Shown here: positions 17,813 to 27,032 of the stretch, one piece after another | How the letters are laid out: every line of letters begins with the position of its first letter | Position numbering within the stretch: the stretch's first letter is position 1 | IMG/VR virus record: IMGVR_UViG_3300033550_000005 | Span: 1-59,758 of that record | DNA length: 59,758 bases | From: a virus | Strand: one strand, 5' to 3' | Made by a program: the position numbers and the translations under genes | The notes under the pieces: model-generated | What the model was told of the DNA's origin: nothing | Databases searched by the model: none | Seen by the model: the letters and a program-made list of their open reading frames with translations, nothing else

Positions 17813-18435
17813 TGCCAGTTGCAATGACCTACAGCAGTTTGTTGGACGACATCGAATCTTGGTGTGAACGCCACTCCGCTGACTTTGTCGAGAAGATTCC
17901 GACGTTCGTCATGTTGGCTGAGAATCGTATCGCGTCTGAGGCCGACGGGCTTGGCTACTTACAGGCGATTAACGGTGTCTTGAACGGTCCAACGCTCCCG
18001 AAACCTGAGCGTTGGCGGCAGACGAAGAGCTTTTCAATATTGGTGGGTGGAGAGATGTTGTTTCTACAGTCTCGCTCATACCAGTATTGTCGCGCTTTTT
18101 GGCCTGATAGTACCGTCACAGGTGTTCCACGATACTATGCTGATTACACCTATGAGCAGTTTTTGATAGTGGGTACTCCTGATGAGAACTACGAGATGGA
18201 GCTGCTCTACCATGAACGACCTGAGCCGCTGAGTGAGGCGAACGAAACTAATTGGACCACCCAATACGCACCACAGCTTTTGTTGTACGCATCACTGCTT
18301 GAGGCGATGCCATTCTTGAAGAACACTGGACGAGTTGCTGAGTTTCAAGGTCTGTATGATCGGGCACTTGCCGCACTGGCCAGTGAAGATGCAAAACGCA
18401 GAGCTCCTGATTCGGCTGGTTTGAGGAACTATTGA
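17812..18435 (+). CDS. Head-tail adaptor protein
   Basis: A 207-residue protein with the N-terminal pattern MTYSSLLDDIESWCERHSADF and KIPTFVMLAENRI, seen in phage adaptor proteins of the SU10/P22 gp4-like type that sit below the portal. The middle has beta strands and the C-terminus two helices (LLLYASLLEAMPFL). The adaptor ring links portal to tail. The size and position before the tail-fibre gene agree. Confidence 0.7.
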   Translation: MPVAMTYSSLLDDIESWCERHSADFVEKIPTFVMLAENRIASEADGLGYLQAINGVLNGPTLPKPERWRQTKSFSILVGGEMLFLQSRSYQYCRAFWPDSTVTGVPRYYADYTYEQFLIVGTPDENYEMELLYHERPEPLSEANETNWTTQYAPQLLLYASLLEAMPFLKNTGRVAEFQGLYDRALAALASEDAKRRAPDSAGLRNY

Positions 18436-18436
18436 C

Positions 18437-20992
18437 ATGACAAACTTCACAAAAGTCTTCGGCGACCAGACAATTCCACCGTCTGGTACGAGCTACTCGG
18501 AGATCACGCTTACAGAGAGCATCACGCTGATCTGGCCATACAACACGGTCGGTGACTACCCGCTGACGAACATCATCGATTTTGACACTGATATTGCGAG
18601 TCTTGTCGTGACGTTGCCAGGCGCAAACGAAGTCTCCGTGGGTGAAGACTTCTTGTTCCGCAATCTCGGTTCAGAGGCGATTGACATCGTTGACGCGATA
18701 GGCGGCGCGGTGAAGACCATCCAGCCAGGTTTTGCGGTGTACATCTACGTTGCTGACAACAGCACTGTTGCCGGGCTTTTCCGCACGATTGACTTTGGTG
18801 TCGGATCCTCATCCGTTGACGCCGCTGCACTCGCTGGGATGGGTCTCGTTGCTATCGGCGGGACGCTGAACACAGAACACGCGGTCTACACAACAGCCAG
18901 TGCTGATACAGTTGTGGAGAGCATGCGCGCCCAGCTGTACAACTACACAGGTGGCGCTGCCACACTTCCACTGAGCCCGGCAAGCACCCTCGGCGACGGG
19001 TTCTTTGTTATGGTGCACAACTCTGGCACAGGTACACTGACAATCAACCCAGATGGTGCGGAGACCATTGACGGCGTCGTCAGTGTACAGCTCCAACCGA
19101 ATGAGGCTGCTTTTGTCGTATGCACAGGGGCCGCGTTTCTGACTGTTGGGCTCGGTCGTTCGCTCTACTACAACTTCACACAGCTTGTCTTCGACGTCTC
19201 GGCAGGTGGTTCATTCACGCTGACGTCTGCACAAGCTTCTAACAAACTTCTGACCTTCGTTGGGAATCCGGCCTCTGCCGTCACGGTGATCGTGCCTAAC
19301 GTCGTGTCTGTGTACTACGTCCTATCGCAGCTCTCAACAGCGCAGTCAGTGACGGTCAAGACCCTAGCCGGGACTGGTGTTGCAGTTCCGCAAGGTGAGC
19401 GTGTGATTGCGATCTGTGACGCAACGAACGTCTACAGTGCTCAGTCGGTCGCCGTGTCTTCGGTTCTGAGCATGCTCGACGGTTCGGCCGCGATGCCGGC
19501 ACTGAATTTTGCGTCGCAGACAAATACAGGCTTGTATAAGTATTCCCCCGACGGGCTTGGTATTGCTGTCGCCGGCTCTTCTGTGCTCGGGCTGCTCACC
19601 ACAGGCGCCGATTGGACTATAGATCAGAACGTCACAAAGGCGACACCGACTGTCACATATGAGGACACAGACACAACGCTAACTGACGGCCAAGAAGTCT
19701 TTGTGATGAATGTCCAACAGTCGGATACGAACAACCCCGGTATCAGTGCGAAGTTCCGTGCGCTTGCCGACGGTACTGCTGGACTACTTCGTCTCGTGTT
19801 TTCTGCTGGGCTTCCCAGTGCACTCGTGAACATGCTCGGTATCAAGAGCACAGGCGTTACAGTTGGCACCACCACACTACCAACCGATTCGACATTCGTC
19901 GTGGATGCAAAGCTGGGTTCGAGCACGATCCCGACTGTCCCCACAGGTGGAGCTGTGGCTGTGCTTGCAAATGCTTCTGCCGCTGGCGACACAGCCAATT
20001 TGAGCGTGATCAGTGGTACGACAGGAAACGCATCTCTTTGGCTTGGTGATACTGCGTCTTCTTCACGTGGCGGCGTACTCTACAACAACTCGAATGACTC
20101 AATCGCACTCTACACTGCTGGAAATTTTCGGCTGAACATAGACAGTAGTGGCCGCGTCAAGACAGCAAGTTCGAGCGTCGTTGGCGCTTCAGGCGGTGCA
20201 TTGACCGTTAGCACAACTACGGTGGCGTCACCTCCGACACCCAATATAGGTGCTGATGACCTGATAATTGAGTCCACCAGCCCAGGTATGACGTTCATGG
20301 GAACGACTTCAGGCTCATCGACTGAGATTGCTTTTACCTACGGTGGGGCTGGTACTGGATCCGTGGCAGCCATAACGTACACAGGTTCTTCTAGCGCGTT
20401 CACCATACAGCCGCTCACCGCCTCAACTGCTGGCGTCGTGGTCATGGACAACCAGTTCACCATAGGTCCTGTCGTTCCCTCTGTTGCCGACGACAGCTTT
20501 CTTGCTGTGAAGGGCCGGATACAGTCCGACGACACCTACACAACGACAACCGCCTCTGCAGCAAATGTGTTTATCTCATCTGCAGCGACGTTTGCGCGTT
20601 CAACGTCCTCAGCAGCATTCAAGACGGATGTGGAAGACATGGAGCTTAGTCGTGCGCGTGCTCTGGTACAAAGCTTCCGCGCCGTTTGGTATCGTTCAAC
20701 TTGCGCTGAAGATCGCGCCGACTGGTCCTGGTATGGTGCCATCGCAGAAGAAGTGGCAGAAATCGACCCACGTTTTGTATCCTATGGATACGCTCCTGAA
20801 GACTACGAAGCCGTTGAGAGAAATGGTAAGATGCTCAAGATGCCGAAGAAGGATGCGGTTATGCGCCCTGATGGGTTGATGTACGAACGTTTTACTGCCC
20901 CGTTGATGATGGTTTGTCAAGACTATGAGAAGCGGGTATCGGTACTAGAGCAGAAGTTGGCAGCGCTTGAGGCACAGATTTCAACACAATAA
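18437..20992 (+). CDS. Tail fibre/spike with S74 chaperone end
   Basis: An 851-residue protein built mainly of Thr/Ser/Ala/Gly/Val-rich beta segments, typical of a trimeric fibre or spike that contacts the host. The C-terminal ~125 residues look like an intramolecular chaperone (peptidase S74) domain: SSAAFKTDVEDM near 725-735 marks the likely self-cleavage region, followed by WYGAIAEEVAEIDP and a final coiled coil (CQDYEKRVSVLEQKLAALEA). Such domains help the trimer fold and then cut themselves off at a conserved Ser. This is the main candidate for host recognition. Confidence 0.82.
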   Translation: MTNFTKVFGDQTIPPSGTSYSEITLTESITLIWPYNTVGDYPLTNIIDFDTDIASLVVTLPGANEVSVGEDFLFRNLGSEAIDIVDAIGGAVKTIQPGFAVYIYVADNSTVAGLFRTIDFGVGSSSVDAAALAGMGLVAIGGTLNTEHAVYTTASADTVVESMRAQLYNYTGGAATLPLSPASTLGDGFFVMVHNSGTGTLTINPDGAETIDGVVSVQLQPNEAAFVVCTGAAFLTVGLGRSLYYNFTQLVFDVSAGGSFTLTSAQASNKLLTFVGNPASAVTVIVPNVVSVYYVLSQLSTAQSVTVKTLAGTGVAVPQGERVIAICDATNVYSAQSVAVSSVLSMLDGSAAMPALNFASQTNTGLYKYSPDGLGIAVAGSSVLGLLTTGADWTIDQNVTKATPTVTYEDTDTTLTDGQEVFVMNVQQSDTNNPGISAKFRALADGTAGLLRLVFSAGLPSALVNMLGIKSTGVTVGTTTLPTDSTFVVDAKLGSSTIPTVPTGGAVAVLANASAAGDTANLSVISGTTGNASLWLGDTASSSRGGVLYNNSNDSIALYTAGNFRLNIDSSGRVKTASSSVVGASGGALTVSTTTVASPPTPNIGADDLIIESTSPGMTFMGTTSGSSTEIAFTYGGAGTGSVAAITYTGSSSAFTIQPLTASTAGVVVMDNQFTIGPVVPSVADDSFLAVKGRIQSDDTYTTTTASAANVFISSAATFARSTSSAAFKTDVEDMELSRARALVQSFRAVWYRSTCAEDRADWSWYGAIAEEVAEIDPRFVSYGYAPEDYEAVERNGKMLKMPKKDAVMRPDGLMYERFTAPLMMVCQDYEKRVSVLEQKLAALEAQISTQ

Positions 20993-21007
20993 GAGGGGTG
21001 AAAAAAG

Positions 21008-21373
21008 ATGGGGGCGAACATAGCGGAGTGGCTTGGATACCTGGTCGCTGGTGGCGCTGCCGCCTACAGCGTTTGGAAGAAGTTTATTCGCTCTGACAAA
21101 GAGGCTGATGCACGATCTGAGCTGGCCACTCGAACTGATGAAGTACAGCTCACGGTGATCGAGATGATGCGCGGTGAGCTAGAGCGTATGAACAACGTGA
21201 ACGAGGAACTTGCAAAAAAGGTCAATGCATTTCAGCTGGAGAACATCACCCTGCGGGCTGAAATAGCTCATCTGACCCGTCAGATTGTAGAGTTTAAAGA
21301 GCAGAACCAAGAACTGAGGGTTGAGGTTGAAAAACTTAACAACAGTTTAGAAAACTTGAAAGGCAGACTGTAA
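21008..21373 (+). CDS. Membrane-anchored coiled-coil protein
   Basis: A 121-residue protein with one N-terminal hydrophobic segment (about 5-23) followed by a long coiled coil to the C-terminus. It directly precedes the lysis genes and its stop overlaps the next ATG, so it may be a holin-like or anti-holin protein. Single-pass phage proteins with coiled coils of this type have also been annotated as haemolysin XhlA-like. The exact role is uncertain. Confidence 0.6.
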   Translation: MGANIAEWLGYLVAGGAAAYSVWKKFIRSDKEADARSELATRTDEVQLTVIEMMRGELERMNNVNEELAKKVNAFQLENITLRAEIAHLTRQIVEFKEQNQELRVEVEKLNNSLENLKGRL

Positions 21374-21792
21374 TGGAGCGCAACTGGGTTTTGCAGCGTG
21401 ACACGTTTGGAGAGGATTTCACGCTTGGTATCTTGTTTGACGAAAACGGTAAGCGCCTGGCTGATGTCTGCGAAGACCTCGACCGTAAACTTGAGTCTGG
21501 CGGTGTTAAGGTCAAAGGAAAGACTGCGATACCTAGGGGACGCTATAAACTTGAGATGCAGTACTCCAGCCGCTTTAAACGTGAGCTGCCAGAATTTTTA
21601 GATGTACCAGGTTTTTCAGAGGTAAAGTTTCATGGGGGCAATACCAGTGAAGACACAGAAGGGTGCCCGCTTGTAGGGGCGAAGAGAAAACCCAATGGGG
21701 TGTCTAACTGCGCCGGTGTTCTCAACCAGATCATAGCTTTGTGTTTGGCTGCTGAGAGTATCGGTGATGTCATCTTTGTAGAGGTGAGTTGA
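21373..21792 (+). CDS. DUF5675-family protein, possible endolysin
   Basis: A 139-residue protein of the DUF5675 type. The pattern ADVCEDLDRK, TAIPRGRYKLEM, FLDVPGFSEVKFHGGNTSEDTEGC is characteristic, and the conserved His of FHGGN and the Cys of EGCPLVG are present. These proteins are often found in phage lysis cassettes and are presumed to act on the cell wall, but their reaction is not firmly known. No other endolysin gene was found in the window, which supports a lysis role. The gene overlaps both neighbours. Confidence 0.72.
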   Translation: MERNWVLQRDTFGEDFTLGILFDENGKRLADVCEDLDRKLESGGVKVKGKTAIPRGRYKLEMQYSSRFKRELPEFLDVPGFSEVKFHGGNTSEDTEGCPLVGAKRKPNGVSNCAGVLNQIIALCLAAESIGDVIFVEVS

Positions 21793-21794
21793 TC

Positions 21795-22289
21795 ATGCTT
21801 GGAAGCCAATTATCCATACATACTGTCGTAGGTGCTGGTGCAATTCTTGCCGTTATTACGTTACTTGGAGCAACATACTACGGTGGTCGTAACACCATGC
21901 GTAAAGAGCTTGAGAACACACAACTGAAGGAGGCATATAATGCCGTTCGAGAATCTGCGAGGAAGACTGACGAACTACAGCGGCGACAAGATGAGCGTGA
22001 AAAAGAGTCTCAGAAAAAGATCGCTGCTATTGAGTCTGAGCGCATTGCTGCTGTCAAGCGCCTGCGCCAACTTACAGAAGCCAGACCTGTCCGTGTGCCC
22101 TCGGCCTCCAGAAGTGACTGCCCCCCAGCCACTGGAGCGGACTTATCTAGAGAGGACACAAGAGTTCTTACAGAATTTTTTACAGGGGAAGCTGCCCTCG
22201 CAGACTCCAGAGAAGTGAAATTCAGAGAATCGTTAGATGCGCAAGAAGACTATCGTAATTCGCTAGGAGTGTCTCGTGGCACTCAATGA
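21795..22289 (+). CDS. Inner-membrane spanin (Rz-like)
   Basis: A 164-residue protein with one N-terminal membrane segment (about 9-29) and a long periplasmic coiled coil (about 30-110), the layout of an i-spanin. Spanins fuse inner and outer membranes at the last step of lysis of Gram-negative hosts. ATG 21795 is taken because GAGGTGAG precedes it; it follows the stop of the endolysin candidate by two bases. The outer-membrane partner is encoded inside this gene in another frame. Confidence 0.8.
   Translation: MLGSQLSIHTVVGAGAILAVITLLGATYYGGRNTMRKELENTQLKEAYNAVRESARKTDELQRRQDEREKESQKKIAAIESERIAAVKRLRQLTEARPVRVPSASRSDCPPATGADLSREDTRVLTEFFTGEAALADSREVKFRESLDAQEDYRNSLGVSRGTQ
21991..22218 (+). 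CDS. Outer-membrane lipoprotein spanin (Rz1-like)
   Basis: A 75-residue protein wholly nested in the i-spanin gene in the +1 frame. It has a basic start (MSVKKSLRKR), a hydrophobic stretch LLLSLSALLLSSAC and a lipobox-like end at Cys25, followed by a proline-rich mature part (PRPPEVTAPQPL). This is the expected form of an o-spanin lipoprotein. The lipobox residue at -3 is Ser rather than the usual Leu, a mild deviation. Together with its host gene it shows that the host has an outer membrane. Confidence 0.8.
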   Translation: MSVKKSLRKRSLLLSLSALLLSSACANLQKPDLSVCPRPPEVTAPQPLERTYLERTQEFLQNFLQGKLPSQTPEK

Positions 22290-22659
22290 ACAAGACCAAG
22301 CTGAGCTTGTGAATGGTGGTGATACACGCCTCCACTACCACAACTCAGACAGGGTTCCAACACATGACACGTTGGAGGGTCTTGCTGCTGTTGAAAATAT
22401 TCGTTCTGTTGATGCTAGCTACGTGTCGAACTATCAGGATGACTTTATCCTTGTTGACTCTACAGCCGGCGCTGTTACAATAGACATACCGAAACCATTA
22501 ACCAATCGTGTCACTGTGTTGCGTGTGGCTGGTGCAAATAATGTGACGGTACAAAGCGTTGGATATACAGTAAACGGCGCAGCGTCTGCCATAATATCGT
22601 CCAACTATACGCCTTTGCGACTCAAGGCCTTGAAAGACATCGGATACTTCAACTGCTGA
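22276..22659 (+). CDS. Hypothetical virion protein
   Basis: A 127-residue protein with a short polar N-terminus and a beta-rich rest (FILVDSTAGAVTIDIPKPL, VTVLRVAGANNVTVQSVGY). The pattern of single beta repeats recalls phage tail-spike accessory or baseplate-like proteins. It starts with GTG 22276 after CTAGGAG, overlapping the i-spanin end, and is followed one base later by the tail hub. Confidence 0.55.
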   Translation: MALNEQDQAELVNGGDTRLHYHNSDRVPTHDTLEGLAAVENIRSVDASYVSNYQDDFILVDSTAGAVTIDIPKPLTNRVTVLRVAGANNVTVQSVGYTVNGAASAIISSNYTPLRLKALKDIGYFNC

Positions 22660-22660
22660 T

Positions 22661-24400
22661 ATGGGCGATATTACCAAAACTTCACAGCTACCTATCCTTC
22701 CTGGTGTAAAACGTGACGGGACGGATCTCGACAGCCAACACTACTCCGATGCACAGTGGGTGCGTTTTCAACGCGGTCGTCCGCGCAAGATGGGTGGGTA
22801 TCGTCAGATCACAAACCAACTCGCTGGCCCAATTCGCAATGTACTTGTGTGGTCACGCTCATCACTGAACGCGCTGTACATGTTTTCAGTGTTTGGCATT
22901 GAGATGTTATTGGTAGATCAGAATGGCCTTGGTGCGTCCACCACTAATCGCACGCCTGTGGGCTTTACACCGAACGACGACTACGTGTGGTCATCCGCAA
23001 CGCAATACGATGACGCTGTTGGCTCACAGGGGACGGTTGTGCTCGCCCACGCTGCGACGTCACTTACCAACATCGATGACGCCACTGGCTTTCAGCCATA
23101 TCTCGGCCTAGCCAATGGTACGGGCGTATTCACCGTGATCACGGATGCGCCGTCAGTGTCCGGTGGTATATTCTCCATCCCACCCTACACTGTGTGCCAT
23201 GGTTCTGACGGACAGGTCGAGTGGTCAGATGCGAACCAGCCTCAGGTTTGGCGGACATCGGCAGGAAATATCGGTGATGCTGGTGCTGACCGAGTCACCG
23301 GGGCTAAGATCGTAAAGGGTATGCAACTGCGGTCAGGTAGCGGCCCGGCAGCGCTGCTCTGGTCTTTGGATTCGGTGATCCGTATGGATTGGGTCGGCGG
23401 TAGCGCTATCTTCAGGTTCACACACATATCATCACAGTCATCTATCCTATCTCAGAGCAGCGTTATCGAGTACGACGGTGTGTACTACTGGGCTGGTATC
23501 GACCGTTTCATGACTTGTGACGGTAACAGAACTGCTGAGCTTCCCAACAATATGAATCTGAACTGGTTCTACGACAACTTGAACTACGCCGCAAGGCAGA
23601 AAGTTTGGGTTACGAAAAACTCCAAGTTCGGTGAGATCATCTGGCATTTCCCGTTTGGGGATGCAGAAGAATGTTCCCATTGTGTGATTTACAACGTCCG
23701 TGAACAGGTTTGGTACGACAACCAGATAACCCGAGGCGCAGGGTATTTCCCGCAGGTTTTCAGGTATCCTGTGCTTACGGATTCACTGCCAAACGCTCTT
23801 GTCATCTTGACTCTATCAGCTATCGCTGGTACAATCTCTGTTGGTGATAGCGTGACTGGTGTCTCATCAGGCGTAAGTGGTTTGGTTGAGCAGATTAGTG
23901 GTTCCAACTATTACGTGTCTGGTATGGTTGAAGACTTTATCGTAGGCGAAGGGCTCGTCGACAACACAAGTGGCGCAACGGCTACGATCTCAGACACGTT
24001 TAACACTTACAGTGCATACGCGCATGAGGTTGGTACTGACCGCGTCATATTGGATAACCAGACTGCAATTGAGAGCTATGTGCAGACAAGCAATTTTGGC
24101 TATGCGACTGGTGGCGTGCAGAGTCAAGTTGAAGGTGAAGATGTTTGGACACGGATCGTACGCATAGAGCCTGACTTCGTACAATCTGGTGAGATGACCG
24201 TTGAAGTCATAGGGCAGCGTTTTGCAAATTCAGAAGTAACTGTTGGTGATGTGTTGGTATTTGATGACACGACGGAATATGTCGACATGCAGACTCAAGA
24301 GCGCATTATCAGTTTGAAGTTTTCCTCTAACGTCGCCGGTGGTGATTTTCAGATGGGTCGGGTGTTGGTCCACATAGGTCCCGGAGATAACAGGAACTAA
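22661..24400 (+). CDS. P22 gp10-like tail hub protein
   Basis: A 579-residue protein matching the P22 gp10 (packaged-DNA stabilisation / tail hub) group. The start ITKTSQLPILPGVKRDGTDLDSQHYSDAQWVRFQRGRPRKMGGY... has the typical block in which the first tail residues and RFQRGRPRKMGGYRQ appear; the rest is a beta-propeller-like series with repeated Trp/Tyr strands. The protein closes the tail channel below the adaptor and holds the packaged genome. Its presence is the best evidence for short-tail morphology. Confidence 0.78.
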   Translation: MGDITKTSQLPILPGVKRDGTDLDSQHYSDAQWVRFQRGRPRKMGGYRQITNQLAGPIRNVLVWSRSSLNALYMFSVFGIEMLLVDQNGLGASTTNRTPVGFTPNDDYVWSSATQYDDAVGSQGTVVLAHAATSLTNIDDATGFQPYLGLANGTGVFTVITDAPSVSGGIFSIPPYTVCHGSDGQVEWSDANQPQVWRTSAGNIGDAGADRVTGAKIVKGMQLRSGSGPAALLWSLDSVIRMDWVGGSAIFRFTHISSQSSILSQSSVIEYDGVYYWAGIDRFMTCDGNRTAELPNNMNLNWFYDNLNYAARQKVWVTKNSKFGEIIWHFPFGDAEECSHCVIYNVREQVWYDNQITRGAGYFPQVFRYPVLTDSLPNALVILTLSAIAGTISVGDSVTGVSSGVSGLVEQISGSNYYVSGMVEDFIVGEGLVDNTSGATATISDTFNTYSAYAHEVGTDRVILDNQTAIESYVQTSNFGYATGGVQSQVEGEDVWTRIVRIEPDFVQSGEMTVEVIGQRFANSEVTVGDVLVFDDTTEYVDMQTQERIISLKFSSNVAGGDFQMGRVLVHIGPGDNRN

Positions 24401-24404
24401 TACT

Positions 24405-25460
24405 ATGTCTAGTGAAGATACTTTTGCACAGAAGCAAAGACGCGCCGCTGAGAAGTTGCGTCAGCAAGAAGAGAAACGGAAACAGGGTAACATCTTCGAC
24501 GCGTCAACGATGCAGTGGTTCGACCCCGTCTCTGGCCGCCCTGTCAGCAAAGCAAAGTGGCGTGATCTCGCTGGCACAAAGAACGAAGATCTTTTGTACG
24601 GTGCGTGGTACTCTACACCGCTTTCTGTGCGCCGCGCCAGTGGAGAGCGTGGTGGCCAGAAAGGTGATCTGGTCGGCGGACTTCAGCAGAACGTCGGTGC
24701 GTCGTACATGCATGGCATACGCGGTGACGCAACCAAGCAGAACGTGTCGTACACACGCAAGCTGCTCTCGCAAATGTATCCCGATGCTAATGATGACCAG
24801 CTAGACCTGGCGGCAGCAAAGGCGTTCAGAGACCGTCTGTCGGATCGCGGAACAGGTTGGATTGAAACATCGGATCCCAACGACATCGCTGCCTCTATTG
24901 GCCGCTATATGCCTGGAGGTCTTGGGGAGCACCAACAGAGAATCGTTGACGCCTACGACCCTTACTTCAGTGATCGCCGTAAGAACATCAAGAAGCAGCG
25001 GAATGCTGCCGATGATGCGAGCGGCAACGGTTTCGGCAGCTTTGCAGGTATTTTGGCGGGAGGACTCGGTACGTTGGTTGGCGGTCCGATCTTAGGTGGT
25101 GCTCTCGGTACTCTTGTCAGCACAGGCGACGTCAAGAAAGCTGCGTTGGGTGGTTTGGGCGGTTATCTGGGTGGACAGTTCGGTGGGATGATAAGCGACA
25201 AGATACCGAGTCTGCCCAGTTTTGCCGCAAATAAGTTGGGCGATATTGGAGCTGACTTCTTGACTGACGCTGTAGCTGGAAAGCCTGATCGACCAGACAT
25301 GCCGCGTCGCGCAAGCAGTTTCCAACCACAGTTTGCGTCTCAACTTGGTGGTCTAGCACAGTACATGCAGCCGCCTAATGAACAGCCAACGGGGTATAAT
25401 GTTGGATATATGGGTAACCCATATGGAAATCCCTTTGGTGGAGGGTATTATAATGTTTGA
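24405..25460 (+). CDS. Putative ejection protein, Gly-rich
   Basis: A 351-residue protein with a charged helical N-terminus and a Gly/Ala/Leu-rich stretch at about 205-260 (GILAGGLGTLVGGPILGGALG) that could insert in a membrane, as in proteins ejected with phage DNA. The C-terminal end is rich in Pro, Gln, Asn, Gly and Tyr. It is the first of five genes after the tail hub that look like internal or ejected virion proteins. No enzymatic motif was seen. Confidence 0.5.
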   Translation: MSSEDTFAQKQRRAAEKLRQQEEKRKQGNIFDASTMQWFDPVSGRPVSKAKWRDLAGTKNEDLLYGAWYSTPLSVRRASGERGGQKGDLVGGLQQNVGASYMHGIRGDATKQNVSYTRKLLSQMYPDANDDQLDLAAAKAFRDRLSDRGTGWIETSDPNDIAASIGRYMPGGLGEHQQRIVDAYDPYFSDRRKNIKKQRNAADDASGNGFGSFAGILAGGLGTLVGGPILGGALGTLVSTGDVKKAALGGLGGYLGGQFGGMISDKIPSLPSFAANKLGDIGADFLTDAVAGKPDRPDMPRRASSFQPQFASQLGGLAQYMQPPNEQPTGYNVGYMGNPYGNPFGGGYYNV

Positions 25461-26178
25461 TGACTTTGACTTCACTGACATGTTTGATCTGGGTTCTACT
25501 GGCTCATTCAATGATTTTGGATCGAGTATGTACGACCTGGGTTCTACAGGATCATATTTGGACGTTGGTGATACATCGTCATGGTATCCCTCCGAAAGTT
25601 TCGACCTATCGAAGCTACTAGAAAAAGACGGATCTCTTGACAAACTGCTCGGGTCGAATGCTTTCAAGGTGGGCGTCTCTGGCGTCGGTGGTCTTCTCTC
25701 CTATCTGGATGCCAAGAAGAGCAAGGACGCATACGCGAAGTACAGCGACGCTCAGAAAAAGATGATGGTAGCCGATGCCGCGCGAAGAGCGATGTATGAC
25801 ACACCGGCTAACTTCAAGAATTTGCGTGAACAAGTCAAGAAGCCAGCTGTCGGAAGCGGCAGCGCCGAAGCGTTGTTCTTCAAGAACAATTCGCTGGGTT
25901 CATCAGGTATGAAGAAGATGGCTGACGGCGGCCTGGCTCGGTACTTCGGTGGATCAACAGGTGGACAGGATGATTTGATTGACGCACGCCTCTCTGATGG
26001 TGAATACGTTTTCGACGCTGATATAGTTGCTGCACTAGGTGATGGAAATAATGCTGCCGGTGCTGCAATACTGGACGAGATGCGCGAGAATATCCGTAAG
26101 CACAAGCGTTCGGCAAAACCTAACAAAATTCCGCCGAAGGCTAAACGCCCAGAGCAGTACATGAAGAGAGGAAAGTGA
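25453..26178 (+). CDS. Putative virion protein with LSDGEYV motif
   Basis: A 241-residue protein. The first 60 residues are acidic and have a repeat (MFDLGSTGSF, MYDLGSTGSY). The C-terminus has DDLIDARLSDGEYVFDADIV and LDEMRENIRKHK, a motif I know from many phage structural or ejection proteins. ATG 25453 with GGTGGAGGG upstream is preferred over the longer frame. It overlaps the preceding gene by 8 bases. Confidence 0.6.
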   Translation: MFDDFDFTDMFDLGSTGSFNDFGSSMYDLGSTGSYLDVGDTSSWYPSESFDLSKLLEKDGSLDKLLGSNAFKVGVSGVGGLLSYLDAKKSKDAYAKYSDAQKKMMVADAARRAMYDTPANFKNLREQVKKPAVGSGSAEALFFKNNSLGSSGMKKMADGGLARYFGGSTGGQDDLIDARLSDGEYVFDADIVAALGDGNNAAGAAILDEMRENIRKHKRSAKPNKIPPKAKRPEQYMKRGK

Positions 26179-26179
26179 C

Positions 26180-27022
26180 ATGGCAACCACTCCGACAATG
26201 AACTACCAGTCCTCCACTTCGACTATTCCAGGTTGGCTTGAGAGCGCCACCCGCAATCTGGTCGGGCAGGGACAAACTGCCGCCAACACTGCATATCAGC
26301 CGTACGCGCCTCCGAAGAACGTAGGAACTTATGGCGTTGGTAGTCGTATCGCCGGCTTCAACCCGACGCAACAGTCGGCATTCCAACAGATACAAGCCAA
26401 CCAAGGAACTTGGAAGCCGTTTACGGACGAGGCTCAGCAGAACGTGCACCAAGTCGTCGGCGACTACATGAACCCGTATACACAACAGGTTGTCGATAAC
26501 GTGGCGACGTTGGGCCAGCGAAACCTGACGGAGAATTTGTTGCCTCAGGTGAATTCGACATTCACAGGAGCCGGTCAGTTCGGCTCCTCGCGTAATGCCG
26601 ACTTCACAAACAGAGCCCTCCGTGATACGAACGAGTCGGTGATGCGTCAACAAGGCGAGCTGATGCGGTCTGGTTACGGTGACGCGTCTCAACTGGCTCT
26701 TCAAGACCTTCAACGTATCGGTGGTCTTGGCCAGGTTGTTTCACAGCTCGGTTATACAGACGCGATGATGCAATCCGGTGTCGGCCAACAGCAGCAGGAT
26801 CAGACTCAGAAGTCGCTTGATATGGCCTACGGTGACTTCACAGGTCAACGTGATTACCAGCAAAATCAACTCAACTGGCTCTCATCCTTGCTCCGCGGTA
26901 TGCCTGCTCCAACCAGTACATCGACGACACAATCGACCAACCCATACGCTGGCACAGGCGGTATCAGCCCGCTCATGAGTGCATGGCAGGGAGCATCGGG
27001 CGCTTACTCCGCTCTCAGTTAA
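26180..27022 (+). CDS. Putative virion/ejection protein
   Basis: A 280-residue Gln/Asn/Thr-rich helical protein with regularly placed Gln and an internal GQFGSSRNADFTNRAL segment. Similar proteins with QQSAFQQIQ and AGQFGSSR patterns occur downstream of tail hubs in podovirus-like phages. It begins one base after the previous stop and ends ten bases before the next gene. Confidence 0.55.
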   Translation: MATTPTMNYQSSTSTIPGWLESATRNLVGQGQTAANTAYQPYAPPKNVGTYGVGSRIAGFNPTQQSAFQQIQANQGTWKPFTDEAQQNVHQVVGDYMNPYTQQVVDNVATLGQRNLTENLLPQVNSTFTGAGQFGSSRNADFTNRALRDTNESVMRQQGELMRSGYGDASQLALQDLQRIGGLGQVVSQLGYTDAMMQSGVGQQQQDQTQKSLDMAYGDFTGQRDYQQNQLNWLSSLLRGMPAPTSTSTTQSTNPYAGTGGISPLMSAWQGASGAYSALS

Positions 27023-27032
27023 GGAGAATCAA

